The notes under the pieces are model-generated. The model was not told the origin of the DNA, did not search any database, and saw nothing but the letters and a program-made list of their open reading frames with translations. A program made the position numbers and the translations under genes. A stretch of DNA of 62,101 bases from a bacterium (GTDB taxonomy: Bacteria > Actinomycetota > Acidimicrobiia > Spongiisociales > JAENVV01): NCBI GenBank assembly GCA_024641305.1, contig JAHEDI010000020.1, positions 1-62,101 of the forward strand. Direction: 5' to 3'. How positions within the stretch are numbered: position 1 is the stretch's first letter; every line of letters begins with the position of its first letter. Positions 41,939 through 49,615 of this stretch are shown here, one piece after another.

Positions 41939-42952
41939 CTACTGGCCCTGCCCGAGAGTTGCCTCGATGGAGACGCGTTCGCCATCTCGAACCAGGTCGA
42001 TGCCGACCGTGGTTCCGGGAGGCGTGTTCTGGACTTTCACCTGAAGTTGTTGGATATCGGCGACCATGTCTCCATCGAAGGACACGATGACATCACCGAC
42101 CCGAATACCGGCATCGGCGGCAGCTGAGCCTGGTGAAACTTCATCAACGAGAACGCCGGGGTTGCGGGCCTCGGAATTTGACAACGTGGAGATGCCGAGT
42201 AAGGAGGTCCTCACATCTTGGCCGGCCACGATCTGATCGGCGACGATGACGGCCAGGTCGATCGAGATGGCGAAGCCGATCCCGTCGTTACCTCCGGAGC
42301 TGGTGAAAATCTGGTCGTTGATGCCGATCACTCGTCCGCTTCGATCGACGAGCGGTCCGCCTGAGTTACCGGGGTTGATGGCGGCATCGGTCTGGACCAT
42401 CGAAACACCCGAAACATTGCGGTCAACCGCTGAAACAATTCCGGCAGTGACCGTCTGCTCCAGGGCGAACGGACTCCCCAGTGCTACGGCCAATTGCCCA
42501 ACCCGGATGTCAGCTCCGGTGGCAAGTTGGGCAACCGGGAGGTCGGGGCTGCCGTCGATTTTAACGACGGCTACGTCGGTTGGCTCGTGCCTGCCAAGAA
42601 CCGTTCCTCGAACCGTGCGTCCGTCGAAAAGTCTGATGTCGACGTTTGTGGCGTTCTGAACAACGTGGGCCGCGGTCAGGATGAGCCCGTCTTTGCTGTA
42701 GATAACGCCGGAACCGAGGCCGAAATCGGTTGAGATTTGCACGACCGCCGGGCTTACTGCGGCGGCAATATCGGCAACTGGATCGGCACCTGCGACTATC
42801 GTCGATACCTGTTGGGTGGAACCGGTTGGTTGCGGGGCGGCGATCTGGGGAATTCTTGTGGCGTTGATGATCAGGCCGGCCGCTACAACGTAGAAGACCA
42901 GGAGAATCCACGGGGCCCGTCTGGTGCGCTTGCTCGATGTCATGGGTGCCAT
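41939..42952 (-). CDS. HtrA-family membrane-anchored serine protease with PDZ domain
   Basis: A 337-residue protein: TM anchor (about 13-31), trypsin-like domain with His96 (LTAAHVV), Asp127 (EPTDVAVVKID) and Ser197 (NPGNSGGPL), then one PDZ domain (about 248-337). It should degrade misfolded extracytoplasmic proteins or act in regulated proteolysis. The linker of about 45 residues places the protease away from the membrane. Upstream intergenic sequence holds no clear ECF -35/-10 pair. Tandem with uppP, 71 bp downstream of its start, same strand. Confidence 0.94.
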   Translation of the reverse strand: MAPMTSSKRTRRAPWILLVFYVVAAGLIINATRIPQIAAPQPTGSTQQVSTIVAGADPVADIAAAVSPAVVQISTDFGLGSGVIYSKDGLILTAAHVVQNATNVDIRLFDGRTVRGTVLGRHEPTDVAVVKIDGSPDLPVAQLATGADIRVGQLAVALGSPFALEQTVTAGIVSAVDRNVSGVSMVQTDAAINPGNSGGPLVDRSGRVIGINDQIFTSSGGNDGIGFAISIDLAVIVADQIVAGQDVRTSLLGISTLSNSEARNPGVLVDEVSPGSAAADAGIRVGDVIVSFDGDMVADIQQLQVKVQNTPPGTTVGIDLVRDGERVSIEATLGQGQ

Positions 42953-43023
42953 TGTTATTCCACTCTCTGAATGTGAGATGTGAACTATCTAAGAAAACGG
43001 TCAGTTCTTTTCGGTTTGTCCCC

Positions 43024-43785
43024 CTATAGAACCACTAATCCGACGATACCGGCAAACACTGCGTACAGGGCGAATGGGGTCATTCCCCGCCTGACGAATA
43101 TCCGCAGCAGAATTGCTATGGCCGCATACCCGGAAACGGCCGCCATAGCGACGCCTACCCAGAGTGATCCAGCGACGCCAGTGCCGCTCTCCACCAGGTC
43201 GACGAGTTCTAGCGCGCCGGCTGCGGCGATCGCAGGAATACCAAGCAGGAACGAGAAACGGGCCGCTTCGGACCGTTCCATGGAGCGACCCACGCCAGCC
43301 GCAATCGTCATTCCCGAACGCGAAATACCCGGGATGAGTGCCACCGCCTGACCCAGCCCGATAATCACCGCATCGGGCCATCTCAGGGAAGCGATCATCC
43401 GATTCCCGAGTGCGAATCGATCACTGAGCCAGAGAACCAGACCGGTCACGATCAGGGCCACCGAGACCGCGGTCGTGGAGGCTTGAAGTGTCTCGATGCT
43501 GCTTCGTACGAAGAAGCCGAGTCCGGCCGGAAGGCTGCCAATTCCCAACAATATGAGCGTACGGCGAGCGATCGGATCTTGACGGAACGACACCAAGCCG
43601 AGGAGGTCTCGTCGGTAATAGGCGATCACCGCGACCAAGGTGCCGAGGTGGAGTACGGCCGACGCCGCCAAGCTTGGCGGAGCGGTTCCCAAAAGGTCGG
43701 GGATGAGAACCAGGTGACCGCTGGATGAGATGGGTAGGAACTCGGTGAGTCCCTGCACGAGACCCCAAACGATTGCTTCAATCAC
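43024..43785 (-). CDS. uppP: Undecaprenyl-diphosphatase UppP (BacA)
   Basis: A membrane enzyme of 253 residues that recycles undecaprenyl pyrophosphate to the lipid carrier for peptidoglycan and glycan export. The diagnostic motif GLVQGLTEFLPISSSGHLVL (about 8-27) and the second motif PGISRSGMTI are present, with about eight TM helices. GTG start; TAACCT (complement of 43793-43798) ends 7 nt upstream, indicating a leaderless mRNA. Upstream gene in the direction of htrA. Confidence 0.96.
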   Translation of the reverse strand: MIEAIVWGLVQGLTEFLPISSSGHLVLIPDLLGTAPPSLAASAVLHLGTLVAVIAYYRRDLLGLVSFRQDPIARRTLILLGIGSLPAGLGFFVRSSIETLQASTTAVSVALIVTGLVLWLSDRFALGNRMIASLRWPDAVIIGLGQAVALIPGISRSGMTIAAGVGRSMERSEAARFSFLLGIPAIAAAGALELVDLVESGTGVAGSLWVGVAMAAVSGYAAIAILLRIFVRRGMTPFALYAVFAGIVGLVVL

Positions 43786-43816
43786 GGCGACGAGGTTAGG
43801 CCACTTGCGGACCGTC

Positions 43817-44350
43817 TCAGTCGTTCGCTGTCAGGACGGTTACCTTTCCGGCTTCGGAGGCCACCGCGACATCGGCCGCCGCTTCGGACGGAATGGCGAT
43901 CGTGGCCAGCGCCGAAGCCCCACCGAAGGCGTCCCTACTCGTTTCGACTGTCAATGTGATGCCGGTCACGATGGTTGTGCGGTCGGTCGACAACAGAACC
44001 AGATGGACCTTCTGGCCGGGACGTACGTGCCCGGGAACACTCAACTCAATGGCCCACCAACCTTCCGGTGCCCTAGCCGGTTGCTCGGTCATCTGGCCGG
44101 TGATGAGGGGATCACCCGCCCGGATCTCCACCCGGGCGTAGCCCTCCGGTTGAGTGTCAGGGAGTAGCCCTGATGGTATTTGAACCGACCGGAAGAGGTC
44201 GCGACGCAGTTCGGTTCCCGCCTCGATGTCAGCGATCGCGAACCAATGGCCGGTCGTCTTGGGTCCGGTCACCTCGACGGCGAAGGCCGCGATGACCAAC
44301 ACCACGGACAATGACCACCGTACCCACGGCGGGGGAGCGAACCAGTGCAT
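43817..44350 (-). CDS. Membrane-anchored SAF-domain protein
   Basis: A 177-residue protein with an N-terminal TM helix (about 10-27) and a SAF domain (about 35-100; IADIEAGTELRRDLFRSVQIPSG), followed by a beta-rich region with VPGHVRPGQKVHLVLLS. SAF domains with this anchor occur in CpaB/RcpC pilus assembly proteins and FlgA. No pilus genes are nearby, so the role is open. TACGGT (complement of 44357-44362) ends 6 nt before the ATG. Confidence 0.82.
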   Translation of the reverse strand: MHWFAPPPWVRWSLSVVLVIAAFAVEVTGPKTTGHWFAIADIEAGTELRRDLFRSVQIPSGLLPDTQPEGYARVEIRAGDPLITGQMTEQPARAPEGWWAIELSVPGHVRPGQKVHLVLLSTDRTTIVTGITLTVETSRDAFGGASALATIAIPSEAAADVAVASEAGKVTVLTAND

Positions 44351-44395
44351 AGGCGCACCGTATCGGAACGGTTACCCGGGGGGAAGGGGGTCGGT

Positions 44396-44596
44396 CTAGG
44401 AGTCGGAGGCGGTGTCGGGCGTGCGCGAGTCCGTCGAATAATAACCGGAGCCCTTGAACACCACTCCGGCAGCCTGCACCACCTTGGTGAGTGATCCTCC
44501 GCATTCCTTGTGTTTGCGAAGGGGTCTGTCCGAGAACCGTTGCATGGCCTCAATGGTTTGTTCGCAGTCGCCGCAGCGATAGACGTACGTTGGCAT
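44396..44596 (-). CDS. FmdB-type zinc ribbon protein
   Basis: A 66-residue protein with the FmdB/DUF3120-like zinc ribbon: MPTYVYRCGDCEQTIEAMQRF with CxxC and a second Cys in HKECGGSLTKVVQ, then VVFKGSGYYSTD, the family signature. FmdB homologs are annotated as regulatory proteins of formamidase, but their true function in actinobacteria is not known. ATG 44596 with GAGGAA upstream is preferred over an in-frame ATG ten codons earlier. TATGAT (complement of 44622-44627) is a likely -10. Confidence 0.9.
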   Translation of the reverse strand: MPTYVYRCGDCEQTIEAMQRFSDRPLRKHKECGGSLTKVVQAAGVVFKGSGYYSTDSRTPDTASDS

Positions 44597-44649
44597 AACT
44601 TCCTCTGTCAGTAACGGGGGGATCATACTGGCTGCCTAGACTTCGCCAA

Positions 44650-45252
44650 ATGACCAGTGTTCTAGTTCTCGCTGCCGGCTACCTATTTGGCAGCATCGAT
44701 TTTGCTGTCCTCATAGGCAAACTCAAAGGCGTCGATATCTATTCCGTTGGTAGTGGTAATCCTGGAACGTCCAACGTACTACGAACCATGGGCAAAGGCG
44801 CAGCCGTTACCGTTTTGGCAGGAGATCTACTGAAGGGCCTGGCGGCCGGTTGCGTCGGATACCTGTTGGCGCCGGCCGGATCAGGTTTGTTCAGCTCTGG
44901 TCTCGTGGCCGGCGCAGGGTTCATGGCGGTGGTTGGACACTGCTACCCGCTGTTTCATCACTTCAAGGGCGGAAAAGGCATCGCCACCGGGCTGGGTGTT
45001 TTGATCTGGGCGGACCCGCTTGTCGCGTTGTTGCAGCTTGTCCTCTGGGGGATTCTCGTAAAACTCACCAAAGTGGCTGCGATCGGTTCGCTGATTGTGG
45101 TGGTAGCGTCGATTCCTATGCTTGTTTTGCGAAATGTTGAGTGGCCGACTCTCGTTTGGGTCGGAGCAGCCCTGGTCCTGATTGTGTGGCGTCACAAGGG
45201 CAACATTGCTCGTATGTTGAACGGCGGAGACGCCAAGGTGGTTGAGGTATGA
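44650..45252 (+). CDS. plsY: Glycerol-3-phosphate acyltransferase PlsY
   Basis: A membrane enzyme of 200 residues that acylates glycerol-3-phosphate from acyl-phosphate, the first step of phospholipid synthesis. Motif 1 YLFGSIDFAVLIGK, motif 2 GSGNPGTSNVLR and motif 3 GHCYPLFHHFKGGKGIATGLG are clear. Five to six TM helices. TAGACT (44637-44642) ends 7 nt before the ATG, indicating a leaderless mRNA. The stop overlaps galU (ATGA), so plsY opens the galU-moeA-moaC-mog operon. Confidence 0.95.
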   Translation: MTSVLVLAAGYLFGSIDFAVLIGKLKGVDIYSVGSGNPGTSNVLRTMGKGAAVTVLAGDLLKGLAAGCVGYLLAPAGSGLFSSGLVAGAGFMAVVGHCYPLFHHFKGGKGIATGLGVLIWADPLVALLQLVLWGILVKLTKVAAIGSLIVVVASIPMLVLRNVEWPTLVWVGAALVLIVWRHKGNIARMLNGGDAKVVEV

Positions 45253-46058
45253 GTGTCGAAGTAGTCGTGATCCCGGCCGCCGGCCGGGGAACCCGGATGC
45301 GTCCGGCCACTCGATCGGTCCCTAAGGCGCTCATAACGGTGATCGATCGCCCGACGATCCAATATGCCGTTGAGGAAGCCGCCCGGGCGGGAGTGACCGA
45401 GGCCGTGCTGGTCGTAAACCTGGATGCGGCCAACGACATCGAGCATCACTTTATCGACGAGGGGCCATTGCCTGGTCTCGAAAACACGCGCATTCGAATG
45501 GTCGTCCAGGAAGAACCCCACGGGCTGGGACACGCCGTGCTCACGGCCCGTGAAGCGGTCGGAGATCGGCGGTTCTTCTGTGGCTTGGGCGACATGATCG
45601 CCCCTCCGACTGCATCTTTCTATCAACGTTTGGAAGAGGCCGCCGCCGGCGGGTCAGCCGTTGCCGTCAAGGAGGGAGTGGAGGATTACTACGACCGGTA
45701 CGGAATCGTCAGTGTGTCCCGGAGCCTCGACGACGGAGTCGTCGAGATGAACGCCGCCGTGGAGAAACCCGGGCGAGAGGCTGCACCTTCCAACCTCTGG
45801 TTGGTGGGTCGGTATCTGTTTGGCCCTGACGTATTTGATCATTTATCCGCTCTGAAACCCGGCCATGGCGACGAGATTCAACTGACCGACGCGATCAACG
45901 CCGTGGCTGCGGCCGGTCAATGCCGCGGAGTCGTTCTCGAGGACGATTTGCTGGATGTCGGCAATCCGCTCGATCTGCTGAAGGCCTCTACGGTTTTGGG
46001 ATTGCTCTCCGATGAGTTCGGAAAGGACTATCGAGCCTTTCTCGATGGACTGGGTTGA
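45249..46058 (+). CDS. galU: UTP-glucose-1-phosphate uridylyltransferase
   Basis: A GT-A-fold nucleotidyltransferase of 269 residues that makes UDP-glucose. The N-terminal AAGRGTRMRPATRSVPKALI binds the nucleotide, and the middle has GLGDMIAP and the lysine segment VEKPGREA. Slightly shorter than typical GalU (about 290-300). Coupled by overlap with plsY upstream and with moeA downstream, an arrangement seen in actinobacterial galU-glp clusters. Confidence 0.94.
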   Translation: MSVEVVVIPAAGRGTRMRPATRSVPKALITVIDRPTIQYAVEEAARAGVTEAVLVVNLDAANDIEHHFIDEGPLPGLENTRIRMVVQEEPHGLGHAVLTAREAVGDRRFFCGLGDMIAPPTASFYQRLEEAAAGGSAVAVKEGVEDYYDRYGIVSVSRSLDDGVVEMNAAVEKPGREAAPSNLWLVGRYLFGPDVFDHLSALKPGHGDEIQLTDAINAVAAAGQCRGVVLEDDLLDVGNPLDLLKASTVLGLLSDEFGKDYRAFLDGLG

Positions 46059-47296
46059 TGCGACTCCTCGAAGAGGCCCGCCGTGACGTACTGGCGGCCG
46101 CAACGCCACTCCCGATAGTCGAGGTAACCCTCGACGAGGCACTTCAACTGGCTCTGGCAGTCGATGTGGTGGCGCCTCATGACGTGCCACCGTTCACGAA
46201 CTCGGCCATGGATGGCTATGCGGTACAGGCGATCGATACGAGTCGGGCCCCGGTCCGGCTCAAGGTACTTGAGGATGTTGCGGCCGGCCATGTCGCAACC
46301 GCTTCGGTAGAACCGGGCACGGCCATCAAAGTCATGACTGGAGCACCGATTCCTGACGGAGCCGACTCCGTGGTCAAGGTCGAGGACACCAACCAGATTG
46401 CAGATGAGGTGTCCATCAGTATCGCGGTGGAGCGAGGCACGGCCATTCGACGCGCCGGCGGTGACCTCGTGGCAGGATCGACGGTTTTCCACGTCGGTGA
46501 CACGCTCACCCCCACCCACCTTGCGGTACTTGCCTCCCTCGGCGTCGGTCATCCGATGGTGCGCAGGCGTCCCGTAGTGGCTGTCTTGTCGACCGGGGAT
46601 GAAGTTGTCGGAGTCGACGCTGAGACATTGAGCCCCTCCCAGATCAGAGATACCAATCGGCCGCTCCTCAAGGCCCTGCTTGCTGAGGTCGGGGCCACCG
46701 TGCTTGACCTCGGTATCGTTGGCGACGACGCCCGCGAGCTGCGGAATCGAATTGAGCAAGGAGCGTCCCAGGCGGATGTGGTCATCACGTCGGGAGGCGT
46801 TTCGATGGGGGAATACGACCTCGTCAAACAAATCCTCGGCGAACTCGGGTCGGTCGAATTCTGGAAAGTGGCGATGCAACCGGCCAAACCTTTTGCGTTC
46901 GGTACCGTAGCGGGAACGCCGCTGTTTGGCCTGCCGGGCAACCCGGTCTCGGTGATGGTGGCCTTCGAACAGTTCGCCCGCCCGGCGTTGTTGAAAATGA
47001 TGGGCCATCGCGCCCTGCTGCGTCCTCGGGTGACCGGCAGGCTGATGGGAGGAGTCTCAACCGATCCCGCCAAGACGGTGTTTTCGCGAGTGGTGGCTAC
47101 GTTTGTCGACGGCGGTTGGGAAGCTCGCCTCGTCGGAGAGCAAGCTTCGAATGTGCTCTCGGCTCTGGCTATCGGGAACGCGTTCGCGGTAGTCCCGCTC
47201 GGTCAGGCCGAGGTTGCAGACGGGGGAGCTGTCGAATTGGAGATGTTTCGGTGGCCATCAATCCGAGCCTTTGAGGAGGTAGCCGATGGGCAATGA
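46058..47296 (+). CDS. moeA: Molybdopterin molybdenumtransferase MoeA (Glp-like)
   Basis: A 412-residue protein that inserts molybdate into adenylylated molybdopterin. Visible: PPFTNSAMDGYAV, VMTGAPIPDGADSVVKVED, VLSTGDEV, the ITSGGVSMGEYD motif and GLPGNPVSVMVAF. In corynebacteria a MoeA homolog (Glp), encoded after galU, works in cell division with the membrane protein GLPR; a GLPR/SepX-like gene lies three genes downstream here. It is not clear whether this copy makes Moco, has the Glp role, or both. ATG 46058 overlaps the galU stop (TGATG). Confidence 0.93.
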   Translation: MRLLEEARRDVLAAATPLPIVEVTLDEALQLALAVDVVAPHDVPPFTNSAMDGYAVQAIDTSRAPVRLKVLEDVAAGHVATASVEPGTAIKVMTGAPIPDGADSVVKVEDTNQIADEVSISIAVERGTAIRRAGGDLVAGSTVFHVGDTLTPTHLAVLASLGVGHPMVRRRPVVAVLSTGDEVVGVDAETLSPSQIRDTNRPLLKALLAEVGATVLDLGIVGDDARELRNRIEQGASQADVVITSGGVSMGEYDLVKQILGELGSVEFWKVAMQPAKPFAFGTVAGTPLFGLPGNPVSVMVAFEQFARPALLKMMGHRALLRPRVTGRLMGGVSTDPAKTVFSRVVATFVDGGWEARLVGEQASNVLSALAIGNAFAVVPLGQAEVADGGAVELEMFRWPSIRAFEEVADGQ

Positions 47297-47765
47297 ACTA
47301 TCCCATCTCACAGACTCCGGTGACGTCCACATGGTTGACGTTTCGGCCAAAAAGTCGACTGATCGTGTGGCCGTTGCCGAGGCGATCGTCGCGATGGCGA
47401 GCGGTACCGCCGACCTGTTGTTCGGTGACGGCCTCCCGAAAGGTGATGCCCTGGCGACCGTTCGCGTGGCGGCCATCATGGGAGCGAAGCACACCTCGGA
47501 TCTCGTACCGCTCTGTCATCCGGTTGCCCTGACCACGGTTGCCATCGACATTGAACGAATTTCAGCCGGGGCCCGGATTGTCGTCACCGCCAAGAGCACC
47601 GGTCAGACCGGTGTCGAAATGGAGGCGATGACTGGTGCCGCCGTTGGTGCGCTGACGATGTACGACATGATCAAGGGTGTCGAGCGCTCCGTTGAGATCG
47701 GTCCGGTTCGGTTGCTGGCCAAATCGGGAGGAAAGTCGGGAACGTGGACTCGTACCGCGGAGTAG
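47286..47765 (+). CDS. moaC: Cyclic pyranopterin monophosphate synthase MoaC
   Basis: A 159-residue protein converting 3',8-cH2GTP to cyclic pyranopterin monophosphate in Moco synthesis. The N-terminal MVDVSAKKSTDRVA, the active-site LCHPVALTTV and GVEMEAMTGA with DMIKGVER are all present. The ATG overlaps the end of moeA by 11 nt and has GAGGAGGT upstream. MoaA, the preceding enzyme, is not in this window. Confidence 0.96.
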   Translation: MGNELSHLTDSGDVHMVDVSAKKSTDRVAVAEAIVAMASGTADLLFGDGLPKGDALATVRVAAIMGAKHTSDLVPLCHPVALTTVAIDIERISAGARIVVTAKSTGQTGVEMEAMTGAAVGALTMYDMIKGVERSVEIGPVRLLAKSGGKSGTWTRTAE

Positions 47766-48226
47766 TCATCACGGTCAGCGACCGGGTCAGCCAGGGCCAG
47801 AGCGAAGATCGCTCGGGGCCAACAGCCGTTGAGATCCTCGAAGAGCTGGGGTTTCGGTGCTCCTTGGTCGTGACCCCCGACGGGGTTGCTGAAGTTGAGG
47901 AGGCGATCCGGCTAGCACTGCAAAGTGATCCGGCCATCATCGTGACAACCGGCGGCACCGGTATGAGCCCTCGCGATCTGACCCCCGAAGGCACCCTCAG
48001 GGTGGTCGAACGCCTTGCGCCGGGAATCGCCGAGGCCATGCGATCGGCGACCTTCGGGACCAACCCACACGGGATGTTGTCGCGAGGGGTCTGCGGCATG
48101 GCCGGCAGAACGCTGATCCTGAATCTGCCCGGATCCGTGACCGGGGTCACAGAATCACTGAGTGTTGTTCGTGCGGCACTGCGCCACGCAGTCGAGTTGC
48201 TCCGATCTGCCGAGACGGAACACTGA
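47744..48226 (+). CDS. mog: Molybdopterin adenylyltransferase MogA/MoaB
   Basis: A 160-residue MogA/MoaB protein that adenylylates molybdopterin before MoeA. ITVSDRVSQGQSEDRSGP, TTGGTGMSPRDLTPE and LPGSVTGVTESL are typical. The GTG start lies inside the last codons of moaC (22-nt overlap), with GGAGG upstream, so translation is probably coupled. It is the last tightly packed gene of the operon; a gap of 66 bp follows. Confidence 0.94.
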   Translation: MDSYRGVVITVSDRVSQGQSEDRSGPTAVEILEELGFRCSLVVTPDGVAEVEEAIRLALQSDPAIIVTTGGTGMSPRDLTPEGTLRVVERLAPGIAEAMRSATFGTNPHGMLSRGVCGMAGRTLILNLPGSVTGVTESLSVVRAALRHAVELLRSAETEH

Positions 48227-48292
48227 TGGCTGTTTGGACAGGGAAACGGTTATGGCTATTGTGACTTGGTCTGGCGGAGGTACTAAGGGCGC

Positions 48293-48736
48293 ATGGATTC
48301 CATTCTCATATTTTTGCTAGTCATCGGCGGCGTGTGGGCGATCTATCTCGTCCCGCCAATTCTCAATTCACGGCGGGAGACTCCGCTTGCCTCGACGGCT
48401 GAATACAGTCGTATTGCTGCTCGCTTGAATACGGTACAAAACGAAGGCCAGCCAGTCGGTGTCGGGATGAGCCGCAAAGCGGTCCTCGCCAGGCGGCGCC
48501 GCACCCTCGCCACGCTCGCGATGGCCGCTGGCATGTCGCTCATCCTTGCCCTCACGACTCGCAGCCTCGGTTGGTTGTTTACACATATCGCCGTTGATGC
48601 AGGCATTGCCTGGTATGTGGCAGTCTTGCTCCAGATCAAACAAAGCCGAACCCAGCAGGTCATTGTGCCAGCCGGCTCCGTTTCCTCCGCCCCGGTTCAT
48701 GGTGAGCCGCAACCTGTCCGCGTAGTCGCTTCGTAG
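48293..48736 (+). CDS. SepX/GlpR-like divisome membrane protein
   Basis: A 147-residue protein: an N-terminal TM helix (about 3-20) with FLLVIGGVWAIYLVPPIL, a cytoplasmic segment with SRRETPLASTAEYSRIAARL, then KAVLARRRRTLATLA leading into two further TM helices (about 75-115). The N-terminal GVWAIYLVP and the ARRRRT-TM motif match the SepX/GLPR family of actinobacteria, which recruits Glp, a MoeA homolog, to the division site. It is shorter than the Streptomyces and Corynebacterium proteins. It follows the galU-moeA-moaC-mog operon by 66 bp, with AAGGG before the ATG. This is a homology call by eye. Confidence 0.72.
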   Translation: MDSILIFLLVIGGVWAIYLVPPILNSRRETPLASTAEYSRIAARLNTVQNEGQPVGVGMSRKAVLARRRRTLATLAMAAGMSLILALTTRSLGWLFTHIAVDAGIAWYVAVLLQIKQSRTQQVIVPAGSVSSAPVHGEPQPVRVVAS

Positions 48737-48746
48737 CGCTCGCCAT

Positions 48747-49376
48747 ATGAGCGAGCCATCCGATATCGGTCGCCTCGAGGTAGCCGCCCGCCATCATTTT
48801 GACGAGAAATTTGCAGCCCGCGAAGTAGGCATCAAGAACGCCCGACAGGCGATCCGATTCTCGGCCAATGCGATTCGTAACGTGCACCGGGGTGACTTCG
48901 ACGCCGCCGACGGTCTGATGAATGAAGCGGCTCGATTGCTGTCCGAAGCCAAACGCGAGCTGGAGGCCCATCCAGACATCTTGTATGCAGGGTTCTACTC
49001 GGACGCAACCAAGGAATATGCCGAGGCGCGCCTTACGGCTGCGGCGATATCAGGCCAACCGTTGCCAAGCCCTGAAGAGCTCGGCGTCGAGTGGGCTCCG
49101 TACCTTAACGGCTTGGGCGAAGTGGTCGGCGAACTTCGCCGCCATCTCCTCGACCGGTTGCGGGCCGGTGAAACCGACTGCGCCGAGACCGTCCTGAAAC
49201 AAATGTCAGACGTCCTCGATCTCCTCGCCTCCCTTGATTATCCGGACGGGATGACGGGCGGCTTGCGCCGAACAACCGATGTCGCTCGCGCTCTCATCGA
49301 GCGGAGCCGGGCCGACCTCACCACCACTGTGGTCCAGGAACGTCTCATCAAAGAGATCCGCCAAAGTCGGGGTTGA
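48747..49376 (+). CDS. Translin-family protein
   Basis: An all-helical 209-residue protein with the translin pattern: HHFDEKFAAREVGIKNARQAIRF, then NVHRGDFDAADGLMNEAARLL, and the DATKEYAEARL helix, where Glu residues correspond to the TRAX nuclease region. Translin-family proteins bind single-stranded RNA or DNA as rings. Bacterial and archaeal members are often misannotated as haloacid dehalogenases. It follows the SepX/GlpR-like gene by 10 bp, so the two may be cotranscribed. The role in bacteria is not known. Confidence 0.75.
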   Translation: MSEPSDIGRLEVAARHHFDEKFAAREVGIKNARQAIRFSANAIRNVHRGDFDAADGLMNEAARLLSEAKRELEAHPDILYAGFYSDATKEYAEARLTAAAISGQPLPSPEELGVEWAPYLNGLGEVVGELRRHLLDRLRAGETDCAETVLKQMSDVLDLLASLDYPDGMTGGLRRTTDVARALIERSRADLTTTVVQERLIKEIRQSRG

Positions 49377-49469
49377 GGCGGCTGGCTCGATCGGTGCGGC
49401 CCTTGGTTTTTTTCGGGCCTGCTTCGGTCGTTACACTGTTCAAGACCAGTCGCCTTGCGATGGTCGTCA

Positions 49470-49543
49470 GGGGATGTAGCTCAGCCTGGCAGAGCACCTC
49501 GTTCGCAACGAGGGGGTCACGGGTTCAAATCCCGTCATCTCCA
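49470..49543 (+). tRNA. tRNA-Ala (anticodon CGC)
   Basis: A complete cloverleaf: acceptor GGGGATG with CATCTCC, anticodon stem CCTCG/CGAGG around loop TTCGCAA, and T-arm ACGGG-TTCAAAT-CCCGT. The G3:U70 pair, the alanine identity element, is present. CCA is not encoded. A -10-like TACACT lies at 49432-49437. Confidence 0.95.
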
Positions 49544-49615
49544 CTCAAGGGTTCGCCGCGCTCAAGGCGGTCTGGTTCCGGCCTAGCGGCGCAAGCCCGG
49601 TAAGGTCCCTGTTCA

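Noticed and set aside
46028-47008. Long minus-strand open frame opposite moeA
   Set aside because: Low-complexity Arg/His-rich sequence complementary to a well-conserved gene; no start signal.
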